Source: Tricholoma matsutake (Eukaryota; Basidiomycota; Agaricomycetes; Agaricales; Tricholomataceae). From it: 64,000 nt of DNA. The DNA lies in contig AP026540.1 of NCBI GenBank assembly GCA_026075535.2, positions 4,278,001 to 4,342,000 of the forward strand. The letters are read 5' to 3'. The position numbers and the translations under genes are program-made. This document shows positions 31,334 to 46,835 of the stretch, piece after piece; the stretch's first letter is position 1, and each line of letters opens with the position of its first letter. A model generated the notes under the pieces. That model was not told the origin of the DNA, searched no databases, and saw only the letters and a list, made by a program, of their open reading frames with translations.

Positions 31334-33031
31334 CTACAGAGCTGAGGTCAGCTCTATGGACTTTCGTTCCTTCAGGTATTCTGAGTCAAACAGTGAGGTG
31401 TTCTCAACAGAGCCATAGCAAGTGATCATCCATCTGAGTGCAATGGTGTTCAGATGTAGCACGTACACCAGGTGTGTGTAAACTGGCTTGATCCGTGGGT
31501 GGCATAGAACAACCCCTATGTAAAGGGCATCAATTATTCGGTCGATTAGGGTCATCTCCTCCAGGGTCAAAACCTCCTCTGCCATCGGGAGGTTCACCAT
31601 CATCGCCTCCGCCACCTCCGCCATTGCCAGTTGTACTGTAGGGATTATGGTGTTGGGAGGAGTTACGCGGGACAAATGGTGGGTCTGGGGGTCATCTTCA
31701 ATTTCCATTAGTTCAGTCATCTGTCCCATCATTGTCACCATTAGGATTACTGGATGGTCAGGTCAGTCTTGCTGTCCATGTGTAGCAATAGTCTAACATA
31801 TCGATGTGACGATGTCCATTGAACATTATTCCTTGATCATCATACAACGAGTTCCCAGCTATCTCAAGGTCCTTGTTTCTAAGACGTTGGTAAGTGATTT
31901 GGTCCTCAATGGCGCTCACCATAGGGGTTTGTGCTCTATGGGGCACTTGAATTGTTGGTCTGGACATTTCAGATGTTCCCTGTGCAGCAGGTCGAGTAGA
32001 GTCCATGTCTTCAGCTGGTTCTGGCTGGTGAAAGGTCATTGGGAATGGTGTCTTGTCGAACGTAACATGGTGATGTCGATTAGCCACATCGCGATGGCAG
32101 CGGTAGTTGTCGTTTGATTCCCCTGCTTGCTGAGGTGCATTGATACTGGCAATCGTAATCTCAACAGTGGGTCCACATAGGAGTATTCCAGTTGTACATC
32201 TCGGGGTACTCAAATATCTTTGGTTTTGTGTTTAAGCTGACGTTGAGGGGTCTCAGCTCATTGTTCCATGTAGTCTTCTAGGTTTGTTATGGATGAAGTT
32301 GACATTATCATATCCCTTTTTTTTGAGGCGACCCATTTTGCTATGAGCGCCTTGAATATATCGAGGTATATGTTCTTGTAGACCATCAAAGATGGGTCCA
32401 CCTTTTTCTTGGCAAGGGTTAAGACCTCTCTCGTTTGGTTGTGTGCTATGTTCCTGATCTTCACGCATAGATATTGGTTTGTGAATGGGCCTTCGTCCCA
32501 TATTAGACCTTCAGATTGGTTGAGCATTTCCATGGGGTCTTCAACCTCAATTTCACTGTCTGACACTTTATTCCCGTCCATGTCGATATGGGTAGTCTCA
32601 ATGATAGGCCGTAAGTGTTCCGGAATACAAGGCAAATGGGAATTTGAAGTTAGGTGTTGATGTCCAGTCTGAGCTTCCAGAGTTTTGGGTAGTTGGTGCA
32701 AGGATGCAAATGCCAGGGCCAGTGGGAAGGGCGGTTGCATATCCCCTCAATGTTCTGAGATGAAGGGGTTCGGCATGCTGGGTGTGTGCCTGTCACCTAC
32801 TCGATGACTGGATCCCTGTGGCTTAGGTACTTGCATAGCGAGTCTGGTCAGCACTGGTATCGGTGATGATGGAGCTTGCATCATTGTTCTCAGTCCGGTT
32901 TTGTGTGCCTTTGCCTTTAGAGAGTCCACTCTGGGACTCTCGTCTACTCTCAACCCTCCCACTTCTGCTTGGGTTGGGGCTTGTTGTGTAGTGGTCATGG
33001 TTGTCATCTGTCTTCTTGTCAAAGGCATCAT
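31334..33031 (-). pseudogene. Gypsy-A gag N-terminal region, broken frames
   Basis: Successive minus-strand frames (32747-33031, 32258-32740, 31758-32213, 31334-31741) appear to form the N-terminal part of gag. They carry Pro/Thr-rich stretches, basic segments and acidic patches, and end in ELTSAL, from which a frameshift leads into RADLSSVGHYNGSPKF and the capsid frame at 31280. No separate domain is recognisable. Confidence 0.55.
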
Positions 33032-33035
33032 GTCG

Positions 33036-33174
33036 CTATGTTTGTTTGCCGGTTGAGTATATCTAATATAAGTAATAACTTTGTACTTCTATTTGGTAAG
33101 CTTGTAGCTTCCAATAGCTGGTCAGCTCAAAAAAATGTAGCAGGCAGTTACTAGCTTAGAATACTTGAGACTTA
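33036..33174. other. Non-coding flank of gypsy-A
   Basis: AT-rich sequence with no gene. It may be the gypsy-A 5' leader or the remains of its LTR. Confidence 0.35.
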
Positions 33175-33483
33175 TGTTGCACCTAACAGAGCAGAATCCA
33201 GTCTATTTGGTTGCTATGTCATGTACGTTGTAAGTAAAAAGTAGTTACCAGTAAACAACTATCAACAAATAACTAAGATAGGCCCAGGGGCCAAGTCATA
33301 TGTAAGAGGTATCCATTACACATTCCATGTGGTGATTTGCACCTCATGGCTGAGTTGCTCATCCCTCTGAGCATGTGACCAGTAGACTCTAGGTGTATAT
33401 AAACCTACTGTATTTCATCCTGGCAATGCAGAGAGTTCTACACCTCTAACCCTAGTTACTAGCAGCACTAACCCAACCCAACA
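33175..33483 (+). repeat. Candidate solo LTR (309 bp)
   Basis: The segment begins tgttgcacctaacagag, ends acccaacccaaca, and contains gtgtatataaacctac near 33391 followed by CT/CA-rich sequence, a layout similar to the copia LTR seen in this window. The flanking 5-mers (actta and ggtaa) do not match, so the ends or the identity may be wrong. Confidence 0.35.
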
Positions 33484-33531
33484 GGTAAGTAGTAAGTTAA
33501 GTGTATGCCCACTACGTCCTACGCCGCTGCA

Positions 33532-33872
33532 TAGGGATCTGCACAGGTTTTGTGTACCAATACGGGTTACAGGCATGGGTATATGTGGGTATGGGTATGG
33601 GTTGCAATAGTCCTACCCGTGAGCTACAAAACGCACCAAAAATCAAGCAAAATGGTCAAGAAATGAGTGAGTTGTGATAAAAACAATCCTGTCTAGATTG
33701 TTTTTATCACAACTCACTCATTTCTTGACCGTTTTGCTTGATTTTTGGTGCGTTTTGTAGCTAAGACCTGCGGGTTTATGGGTAAGACCTGCGGGTTTAT
33801 GGGTAAAACCTGTCACAGGTACAGGTACAGGTACAGCACAAAATACCTGGGGGTTACCCATGCAGATCCCTA
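33532..33872. mobile_element. 341-bp hAT-like palindromic MITE
   Basis: Termini are tagggatctgca and its inverted copy tgcagatcccta, flanked by the exact 8-bp TSD ccgctgca (33524-33531 and 33873-33880). The middle is a near-perfect palindrome of about 70 bp per arm around ctgtcta (33690s). Short words gggtatgggtatgg and gcgggtttatgggtaa repeat near the ends. No coding sequence. Confidence 0.88.
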
Positions 33873-34043
33873 CCGCTGCAACAGGAAAAACTGGTGTCAA
33901 CCAGTTTTTTCTGAGCAACTGAACTGGTCCTAATTGGTTTGGTTGTGGTCCATCTATTTTGGGTGACAGTTCAGACTGGTTGTGGTCTTGGTTGCACCTC
34001 TTGGAGGTCGAAAAACTGGACCGAATCAGACCTTTAAACACTA
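33873..34043. mobile_element. Right-end remnant of a hAT-like element related to 10387-11848
   Basis: aaaaactggtgtcaaccagt...tcgaaaaactggaccgaatc...gacctttaaacacta matches the right 170 bp of the hAT-like element in gypsy-B, including its terminal repeat ending at 34043. The left terminus is not seen, so this is a truncated copy. The MITE at 33532-33872 inserted at its edge or inside it. Confidence 0.7.
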
Positions 34044-34104
34044 GTTTATTTAAGTTGCCCAAAACCTCCCCCTGACCTTAGCCTCAAATTGCAGTGTAGG
34101 ATGT

Positions 34105-34771
34105 AGCCTGGGACCCGACGCGTAGGGCTTGTGAGGAACCCCCATTTCATCAAAAAATTCAAACTCCGCCCTGTTGCCATTGCATTGCCGAGCCAAGTGC
34201 TATTTGTGATTTTCTTGCCTCACTCATCTTTATCCTGGAAGGCATAGTACAAAAAGTCGCCCAGAGTCCAGCTGAAGTCCTGAAGCTGCCTGAATAACTC
34301 ATTCAGCTTCTGTTGGTTGCTCTGCCTGGCCCTGTATGTCCGAGTTGATGTAGATCTTGCACTAGCTTCATGATTTATGGGAGTTGGTGGAGTAGCCAAA
34401 TGATGGAGTTTGTGATCAATGGATGTGGTCAAATTGTGGGCAAGTGGTGTGTGGCATTCCCTGGTATAGCAAGGGGTGTTGCGGATGGCATGGAGTAGGG
34501 AGAATATGCAAAGTATGGAAATGGCCAGTAATGAGGAGTTTGAAGGGGAGTTTGTGCTTCCATTGTAGGTAGAATGACATTGTCTGTTGGCTGCTTATGG
34601 TTCAGAATTGCTTCCATGAATTTTTCGGGCATGTTTGCAACGATTACAGCATACTTTCAGAGGCGCGAAAATAGTTGGCGCGGGGCACGTGCTTGGTGCC
34701 TGGCCGGTACGGCAAGTCGAAACGTTTGATGAAATGGGGGTTTCACACAAGACCCACGCGGGTACCAGGCT
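34105..34771. mobile_element. Inverted-repeat cassette around a small ORF
   Basis: The left arm at 34105-34200 (agcctgggacccg...aacccccatttcatcaaa) recurs inverted at about 34665-34771 (tttgatgaaatgggggtt...ggtaccaggctt). Arms are imperfect, about 100 bp each. Between them is the minus-strand ORF pair at 34220-34632. Such a structure suggests a class II element or an inverted duplication. No TSD could be set. Confidence 0.5.
34220..34632 (-). pseudogene. Unrecognised small gene with a conserved-looking C-terminus
   Basis: A first frame (MPEKFMEAILNHKQ..., Pro/Tyr-rich, 34632 down) ends at about 34429. A second frame (to 34220) reads RQSNQQKLNELFRQLQDFSW, then TLGDFLYYAFQDKDE and stop. The helical end LGDFLYYAF resembles repeated predicted proteins I recall from agaric genomes, with no known function. 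The two frames need a frameshift or an intron to join. Confidence 0.4.
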
Positions 34772-35146
34772 TGAACAATTGTCTTCACTATACTACAAGA
34801 TGGCTTGCCAGGCAGCCTAGGTAGGACAGTTGAGATGTTCTTGGACTTGAAGTGAGTTTGACATCGAACTCAACACTGTCCGAAACAGTTGGCGCGGAAT
34901 TAAATCCTCAGGCCTTCAATACTTCAATCCTGGAGCTATGGTATGCTGGTGCAATGCGCAAACACCCAAGTGACATCCTCTATCGTATTTCAAGCCCAGG
35001 GTCCAGCAGATTTTGAAATCAGAACCCCACGGGCACTCACGGGGTCATTTTTCCATGTAAGAAACGGTGTATTCCACGGCCCAGATCGGCCCGAACTTCG
35101 CTATAAGACTATGTCGCATGTGGTTATTCACCTTTGTTAAGCAGCC
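34772..35146. other. Intergenic, upstream of the SDR gene
   Basis: No gene seen. The words agttggcgcgg near 34674 and cagttggcgcgg near 34888 show that some sequence is shared with the right arm of the inverted-repeat cassette. Confidence 0.5.
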
Positions 35147-36249
35147 ATGCTTTCTGCCGGCTCTGCTCCTTTCACGCTACATGGAAAGATCGCAGTGGTA
35201 ACGGTGCGGGAAGCCATAATAACTTTTAATTCCTTTTCATGTCTTACGAAAGCCATGCTCCAGGGCGCTGCTAGTAGGATCCAATCAGGCAGTTTAATCA
35301 TGTTCTGCTTCTGAGTACGATTCCCAGGTGGTATCGGACTTGCAACTGTCCAGAGATTCCTGTCAGTAGATGTACAAGGAATAGTTCTTGTCGATCTGGC
35401 CCAGTCCGACCTCGAGCAAGCAATTTCGACCTTTACACCAGATGAACGCGAAAGATGCGAACTTATGGTAGCAGATGTGACATCAGAGGAGGCGACAGAG
35501 AAATATATTGCCAAGGCACTTGAGCGTTGGGGTAGGCTCGACATCAGTGTTCAAAACGCGGGCATTGCTTCAGAAAGAGTCAGCATTCTAGAAACCGAGA
35601 CCAACCTCTGGAAGAGGTTTATGGACGTAAACGCTTTAGGAGGTGAAGCGTCTACATATGGAATCTGCAATACCTTCATGACGTTCATCTAGTGTTCTTG
35701 GGGATTAAACATTCCGGGCGGGCCATGATGAAGAATCCTGGAGGCCCATCGGGTTCGATTGTTGTCGTGTCTTCACAACTAGGTTTAGAAGGTAAGTATT
35801 TGAATTCAAACCTTTCAACCTCTCATTGTCATCCAGGGGCTCCAGGATTATCCGCCTATTCCGCCTCAAAGGTAAGTATAGATCGGAGCCAATATCATTC
35901 CCAAATTGATCCTTCATAAGTGGGCAGTTAGGGGGCTTGCTCTGACGGCTGCAGAAGAACTAACACCGAATGGTTTGCGTGTAAATACCGTCTGCCCAGG
36001 CCCCGTTCTTACTCCTTTGCTTGACGTGTTCGACAAGTCGACATGGCCAGTGATGGCGGGACAGGCTTTGATGAACAGATTGGGGACCCCTGGTGAAATT
36101 GCAAACGCGATACTGTTTTTATCGTCCGCTGGTTCTAGGTATCGGTCTTACTCTTCCTACATTGGAATATTACTGACTAAGTGATAATTCATAGCTATTG
36201 TTCAGGTACAACGTTGAAGGTGGATGGTGGCTATGCAAAATTTGGATGA
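35147..36249 (+). CDS. Short-chain dehydrogenase/reductase (SDR), six exons, possibly broken in exon 1
   Basis: NAD(P)-dependent oxidoreductase of the classical SDR fold; the substrate cannot be told. Exon ends read by eye: 35643-35692, 35792-35836, 35872-35920 and 36139-36194 are GT-AG introns that join cleanly. Motifs: GGIGLATVQRFL (coenzyme site), WGRLDISVQNAGIA (NNAG position), SGSIVVVSSQLG (catalytic Ser), YSASK (catalytic Tyr and Lys, at the exon 4 end), ALTAAEELTPNGLRVNTVCPGP and a C-terminal GTTLKVDGGYAKFG. Exon 1 begins MLSAGSAPFTLHGKIAVVT, but the TGxxxGxG loop is not formed by any good splice: the bases after GTAAC read GGTGCGGGAAGC one frame off. The gene may be damaged there, or there is a sequence error. 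Confidence 0.82.
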
Positions 36250-37162
36250 GCGAATCACTATGTATATATGCTCTGTAGAATAGGTGAATATGCCTACAGA
36301 TGGCTAATAAATATTTGATCAATTGATCTTACCACTGCATCTATTAACCTGTTATGTGTTGTCAAGCTGAACTTTAGTATGTACTAATGGTTACGCTTGT
36401 GCTGCAATTGTCTCGTTAGTTATCAAGCCGGAGATGAATCGATGACCGTTGAATCTACGAACTCAATGACACTGAGGATCGTGTTATCATCAGAAAGTCT
36501 GTACCTTGGAAAGTCTGTCCGACTGTCCGACTGTCCGGCAACTGCTTTTGCACAGCCACCCTCCCTCTTTCAAGGAAACCATGTTTCCTTGGGATAACCA
36601 TTACGTAATCAGCTTTTTGGCAGTGCTTACATAAGGTGTTTCTCGAAACACACACGAAACACGTTTCCGAGGCCTGTGTTTTCATGGGAAACACAGGCCA
36701 GTCCCAGCTGTGATTAATTGCTATTTCTTTCAATTATGTATGTCTATTGAATATTCAAGTTGAATCCCTAAGCATCTATTACAATTCACTGGCACCTCAG
36801 TGATTGTACATATTCATCTTTGGACTTGACGAGGATGGCGCGACGGGCTAATGATTCCATTTGCATTTCTCAATCACCCGGACATGCAGGGGCTTGAGGG
36901 AGTTCGGTACTTTAACAGTGTTTGCCCAAACGCGGGTGTTGGAATTGTACAGCAACTTGAAGCAGAAATGACGCAGTGCTTGTTCCAACCACATTATCGA
37001 AACAATCTACCTTCGACCTACTAGTGCTAATGCCGAGACTGATGTTATTCTCCTGGTGGCACCCTTCAGCAATGCCAAACAAACGAATGGCATGTCATTT
37101 GACTCGCATATGAACGAAGATAAAAGACCTGACCGGCACTTCGACTGTATGTTCAATGTCAT
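36250..37162. other. Intergenic region with strong hairpins
   Basis: No gene that I can support. Two perfect hairpins occur: caaggaaac/gtttccttg at 36571-36591 and ggcctgtgttt/aaacacaggcc at 36671-36699, with further gtttc/gaaac words between, which suggests a small repetitive element. Confidence 0.5.
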
Positions 37163-38608
37163 CTATGAGCCATTAATCCAAACCTCCCCATCAACCTCAA
37201 GAATGACATCTACGAATTCTAGATCTTGATTCCGTAGCTTGATCCAAAAATCTCGGAAACCTTGCTGCATCTCCTCCGGTCGACACTGGACCTTTATAGA
37301 ATGTTTCCGGAGATCATGGTTCCAAGTTGCGCCTTGAAATTTCAAGTTGAAAGTTTCAATGTTTGGGACTACGTCACCACGAGCGACTGCTGTGATCAAT
37401 GCAACCAGAACTAGTGGTTCTTCCCCAAAGGTGGAAAGTGGAAAGGAAAGTGAAAGCTCCTTGAGTAAAGGTGCTTCGGAGAGCGCAGCAAGCACTTCAT
37501 GGGGAAGTAAGCTGGTGAACCGGAAACACTCGAAGTTGGCATGCAAAGAACGCCTGATCAATGCGATGGTCTTTCCATCTGTCCACGGGGTAGTGTGTTC
37601 CGAGCAAAGCTCAAGATATCTCAGGGATGGAAGGATGAAGGGCTGTAAGAATTCGCCATGGTGGCAGCATGGATCAAATGCATAAACTGTCAGCGACACT
37701 AGATTATGCAGAATTGTAGGGCTGTCTAGAGGCCAACAGTTCCAATCTGTGTTGATGCCGAAATTACAAGACACAAGGCTTGTGCATTGTCGAAGTACTT
37801 CATGAGCGCTCTGGAATTCGAGGAATGTGTTCAGGAGAGTCAAGTGAGTTAGCTGTGACCAGGGGAAGCGGAGGACATTCAGGTACACTTCCGCGTATTC
37901 TGTCGTGAGAGTAACGTAGCGTAGATTGCGAGCAGTATCGAAAATAATTATTTTATGGATTTCGGCAGCCTCTGTCCATCCATCACGTTCTCCGCGATCG
38001 AAGATATTGTCGCCATCATCTGTATCAAATACAAGGGAAGCAGACTCCAATGCCTGAACCGTATCACTCGGCAGCTGGAGGATGGGCATCATCGCTCCCA
38101 CAGGCTGTAATCCGAGATGCCTGAACTGTCCTATGTGGGGGTGTACAAGATTGATCATTGAGTCAACCAACTTCGGATCAAGGGGATATTCAACGACAGC
38201 AGCTGCGATATTCAACGAAATGGAGGAATTTCCAGCACGAGAAAGGAAGATTTCCAACAGATTCATCAAATGAACGAATTCTCCCCGACGATGGTACGGA
38301 AATTGGACAGCAATGTCATTCCACAGGTTTGGCGAGCTTAGCGCAACGGTTCTCCACAAGGAACATATCTGAGCGAGATTCCATGGAGGATCTACTAGCT
38401 CCAAAGCTCCGAGGTCAATCGTCTCCATGACACAGTGCGAGAAGATTTCCGCAATAAGCTCCTTTGGAAGCTTAATCATAAGATCGACATCTTCGCTGAG
38501 AGGTACTTCGACTTTGAGCCCTAGACCGATCTTTGGTTTATTAATGGTTGACATGGGTAAACGTTTTGATGTGACTCTGAGGGCTCGCATCTTATAGGTG
38601 TGGTACAT
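37163..38608 (-). CDS. F-box domain protein (481 aa, single exon)
   Basis: An F-box-like motif lies near the N-terminus: LPKELIAEIFSHC, then LAQICSLWRTVALSSPNLWND (about residues 50-95). F-box proteins recruit substrates to SCF ubiquitin ligases through Skp1. The rest is a Leu-rich region without clear repeats, typical of the large F-box/LRR-like families expanded in Agaricomycetes. The ORF could start at 38608, but the Met at codon 19 (MSTINKPKIG, 38554) is also possible. No intron is needed. Its target is unknown. Confidence 0.82.
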   Translation of the reverse strand: MYHTYKMRALRVTSKRLPMSTINKPKIGLGLKVEVPLSEDVDLMIKLPKELIAEIFSHCVMETIDLGALELVDPPWNLAQICSLWRTVALSSPNLWNDIAVQFPYHRRGEFVHLMNLLEIFLSRAGNSSISLNIAAAVVEYPLDPKLVDSMINLVHPHIGQFRHLGLQPVGAMMPILQLPSDTVQALESASLVFDTDDGDNIFDRGERDGWTEAAEIHKIIIFDTARNLRYVTLTTEYAEVYLNVLRFPWSQLTHLTLLNTFLEFQSAHEVLRQCTSLVSCNFGINTDWNCWPLDSPTILHNLVSLTVYAFDPCCHHGEFLQPFILPSLRYLELCSEHTTPWTDGKTIALIRRSLHANFECFRFTSLLPHEVLAALSEAPLLKELSLSFPLSTFGEEPLVLVALITAVARGDVVPNIETFNLKFQGATWNHDLRKHSIKVQCRPEEMQQGFRDFWIKLRNQDLEFVDVILEVDGEVWINGS

Positions 38609-39150
38609 GTGACTTAATTATTAAATTATTAAATTAAATAATTAAGTCGAAGGGGGACAACAGCCCGTCTTTGAACTATGTACCATCAGCGAGCTCGAGG
38701 AGTGGCAGGGAGTGGCATTGTCATGGCAAGCTGCGGCAATTGCGGGAGTTGTTTTCAGGGCTGATGAATAATGCATTTATCTGATCCATCTCCGTTGTGT
38801 CTTACAGTGCCTTGTGCCAGTCCGAGCATCACGCAGATTCTTGGAACGGCGACAAAGGTGAGTGATGACCAAGTGATGACAGTCTTACATTGGTGTCATA
38901 CTAAAAGCAGAGTACTTAATCTTTGTCCATAGCTATACCTCGCAAACACTCACAACACCCCTCCCTTCCATCGCAAAATCTTACCTACGCTGTGATCCAA
39001 ATGCTTCGTGAAGTGTACGCTGGTGCTATTGCTGCCAGTGGGGCTGTTTCTGGTGCCGATTTCCCTGTTGTTAGTGTTCTTGTTGCTCGAGCCCTGTATG
39101 TGAGTGAGGATTTACATGGTTGAAAGGCCACAGGTGCGTACCTCTCGAGA
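38609..39150. other. Intergenic
   Basis: No gene supported. An AT-rich run with repeated taattattaaatta words sits at 38610-38645, just upstream of the F-box gene, and may be part of its promoter. Confidence 0.4.
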
Positions 39151-39560
39151 CTTTGTACAGTTCTTGCTTTCCATCTTCCTTCACAGTCTGCACGATGACA
39201 AAGCACACAGGTCCGTGGCTTTTTCTTTGAGACGACCGGACTCGGCTCTGCATCACTTGGGAGGACGCGCTTCTTGCCCCTTGGAGCGGCTGTGGCGGTG
39301 GTCGGCGGTCCTGGGCCGTCTCTGTATTCAAATTGGATAGCAGATTGCTCGACGCGATGGTGGTCAAGCAGAAGATTCACGTGCCAGCGCTCGACTCCTT
39401 CGGTGTCGTTTCGATGGTGCTGCCGCGTTTGATCAATCTCTTCGCTGAGAGGGAGCGGGTGTATTGACTGAACATAGGCTGCTGACCATCGTGATGGGGC
39501 TAGATACTCCTGGATCTCATTGTAGCTTGATTTATCATGATCGAATTCCTCGTAAAGAGC
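39151..39560 (-). pseudogene. ORF fragment with Cys-rich tail, possibly transposon-derived
   Basis: A minus-strand frame without a clear start reads YNEIQEYLAPSRWSAAY, then QHHRNDTEGVERWHVNLLL, a Pro/Ala-rich linker with KKRVLPSD, and a tail KKPRTCVLCHRADCEGRWKA. The tail C-x2-C-x4-C resembles short zinc-binding ends of proteins encoded by agaric DNA transposons, but I cannot name the family. It lacks its N-terminal part, so it is probably a fragment. Confidence 0.4.
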
Positions 39561-39669
39561 TGAAAGTACTGTATTAGCCGATGTTCAAGTTCAATTAGTA
39601 CCTTAGTAAGCTAAGTTGCCAAATAAAACTTTGGTAAACAATGATCGACTCATCATTCACCTAAGTTAT

Positions 39670-44572
<4,903 letters not shown>

Positions 44573-44630
44573 CGACATACAATTGTAGATCTTACTACTG
44601 AGTTGATGTTTGTTGACGAATCCTGTTTGA

Positions 44631-46508
44631 ATGTCAACCCCTGCGTTCAAATCTCATTCTCCTCTTGATTCACTGGTTCGTCGAACTTCTGCCCGAAGGA
44701 CTCATAATGCTAGATACCCAGTACAACATACCCATTTAACTTCATCCTTAGCACCCCTTCCAGAAACCCCTCCTAGACATGTGCCACAATACCACCAGCA
44801 GCTGTCGCCTGCCTCGCCACTGCTACACGGGCATTTTGCGCGAGACTCCGTAGCGACCACTTCTTCGAGTGGCGACAACTCTTATCTGAATTCGACAAGA
44901 TCATCCGTTGATTCTAGAATCGTGGACCAAGAACTTGACCACCGCTTTTGCGATGATGAAAGCATTTATTCAGATGTCACAGGACCAGCACTGCGAGACT
45001 CGTGGAAAATCGCTGTGGCATCCAGCACTCCCATGGGAAGAAGGAAATACGCGGAAAACTTGGAGGATGATACCCTCAACTCAAATCCTACGTGCTACTC
45101 GCAGCAACAGTCATACCCGTCATTCTCGTCCGTCCCCACGCTCATTGTATCATCACCAAATGATTCGACTGAGGCTACGGAGCATAGTCGTGCGGGTAGG
45201 ATGCCTATTATGGGTCCTACAGGGCTTAACTTCTCTCGACCTGTTCGTCCACCCTTATCCTCTACTCCAGAAGATGAGCAACAGAAGCGCCGCGTCTTGG
45301 AGCGAAATGTGAGACGTGCTCCATCCCCGAGCGTCACACAGATGCCTGGCTTCAATGACCAGTGTCAGACACAAGATCGAGGAACCTCTGTGTCCTTTTT
45401 TACATCTCATGCTAACCCAGAAGAACGTGCAAAAAGTCCAACACCAACAGTAGGAAGCAATGGTTCAGATATTACGAGTTCTAGTCCGAATAGAAGACAG
45501 ATTGTTTCACCTTCTACACTACTTCACCAACAGGCTCCGCTTATGAGTTCAAGCCCAGAGACCCGTCAGCCAACGGCTCCTGCTCTCCCGAGCCTACCAA
45601 AGAGACCACCGTCCTTGCGGATAGGCTCCCCCGTTAGTTTATATTCTGGTTATTCATTTTACCAGTTTGATAGTGAAACTCCGTCTCCTACGGGGGAGTT
45701 TCACGATCGTCTTCAAACCCGCTCGACCTCCGGCCAAGTTACCCAGTCGTCTCCAACTCAGCAGCTTTCGTTCACTGACGTCAGTCTGCCTTCGGATACC
45801 CCAACGCCCCAGGATTACCTTCAGCAGGGTATTCAGCATCATGAGGCTAATCGGCTGAAAGAATCTGCGATATGCTTTGAGAAAAGTGCTAAGAATAATG
45901 GTGGATGTGGCATCGGAATGCTAATGTGGGGTCTTGCGTTGAGGCACGGATGGGGATGTGAGAAGAATGAGAAGTTTGCTTTTAAGTGGCTCACTCGAGC
46001 TGCAGAGAGTGCTGTTGAGGATTTGGAAAATGCCAGGGCCGGAGGAGGCATCGATTCTAGTGCGGTCCAGGTATGCGCCCGCCGCCTGTCCTGTTTCCGA
46101 ACGCTTGCGAACCTCATGTCGTCTGCAGACAGAACTGGTCCTTGCTATATATGAAGTTGGACAGTGCTTCTTCCAGGGATGGGGTGTGGCTAAAGACCAA
46201 AAGATGGCCGTCGTACGTTTGTACTCTGCTATGTTGTTAAACAACTAATTTCATCACAAACAGAGTTATTACACTGTTGCAGCCCGGCTCGGGGATTCAG
46301 ATGCCCAGAGTGATCTCGCATTCTGCCTCGCTAATGGGAAAGGGTGTAGGAAGGATCGCAGGGAAGCAGCGAAGTGGTATCGTGCTGCGGTGAGTAAGTC
46401 CTACAAATTGTGGTGCTCCTGGTGCTGATGTATCATTGTTGCTCCAAGGTTGCGCAGGGACAGAGTGATATAGGACTTGCCTGGATCTATAAGGAGAAGT
46501 ATCAGTAA
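44631..46508 (+). CDS. Sel1-repeat protein, Nif1/Dsf2-like
   Basis: Four exons: 44631-46070, 46129-46212, 46264-46389 and 46449-46508, all joined by GT-AG introns. The first 380 residues are Ser/Pro/Thr-rich and look disordered. Residues about 390-510 and the last exons form Sel1-type alpha repeats: YLQQGIQHHEANRLKESAIC, GMLMWGLALRHGWGCEKN, YEVGQCFFQGWGVAKDQ and DLAFCLANGKGCRKDRREA. It ends GLAWIYKEKYQ, the ending I recall for the fungal Nif1/Dsf2 group, whose S. pombe member restrains mitotic entry. The cellular role here is inferred. It lies 58 bp after PRP16 in the same orientation. Confidence 0.82.
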
Positions 46509-46835
46509 TGCTCTTAGGTAGAGGTTAATTATTGCTGCTTCATTGAACATACACTGCTGGGCACCTTTCACTCCAAAATCCATTTGGTATAGTATGTAGC
46601 ATGTTGTTTAAATTAGGCCTGCAAAATTGGACAACGTATTCAAATCGCACTCGTGAAAATCCTGTTAAAATTGTAAATTCAAACTTCAATTTTGAGATCA
46701 TGTCTTTAGGCCCGGGATAAGATAGGATAAAATAGTCACTCTCCACAACTGACATCAAAAAAGAAATGTAGCTTACAAGTAGACAACAGGTTGTAATTTA
46801 CAACAAAAAAACATTATGACTGTTCAAAAGAATGA
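46509..46835. other. Intergenic
   Basis: AT-rich, no gene seen. It must contain the terminator of the Sel1 gene and the promoter of the ABC gene. Confidence 0.5.

Larger units (their letters stand above)
28546..33035 (-). mobile_element. Gypsy-A, 5' part: gag, protease and RT N-terminus
   Basis: Minus-strand continuation of the element at 2045-5604. From 33031 downward there are broken gag frames, then a CCHC knuckle at about 30500-30540, a retropepsin at about 29727-30100, a charged linker and the first half of RT up to the LINE TSD at 28546-28555. Frameshifts and stops are spread throughout, so it is clearly older than gypsy-B. I could not define its 5' LTR. Confidence 0.85.

Noticed and set aside
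33175..33483. Calling this the 5' LTR of gypsy-A
   Set aside because: The TATA box points the wrong way for a minus-strand element and there is no matching copy at the left end; listed only as a candidate solo LTR.
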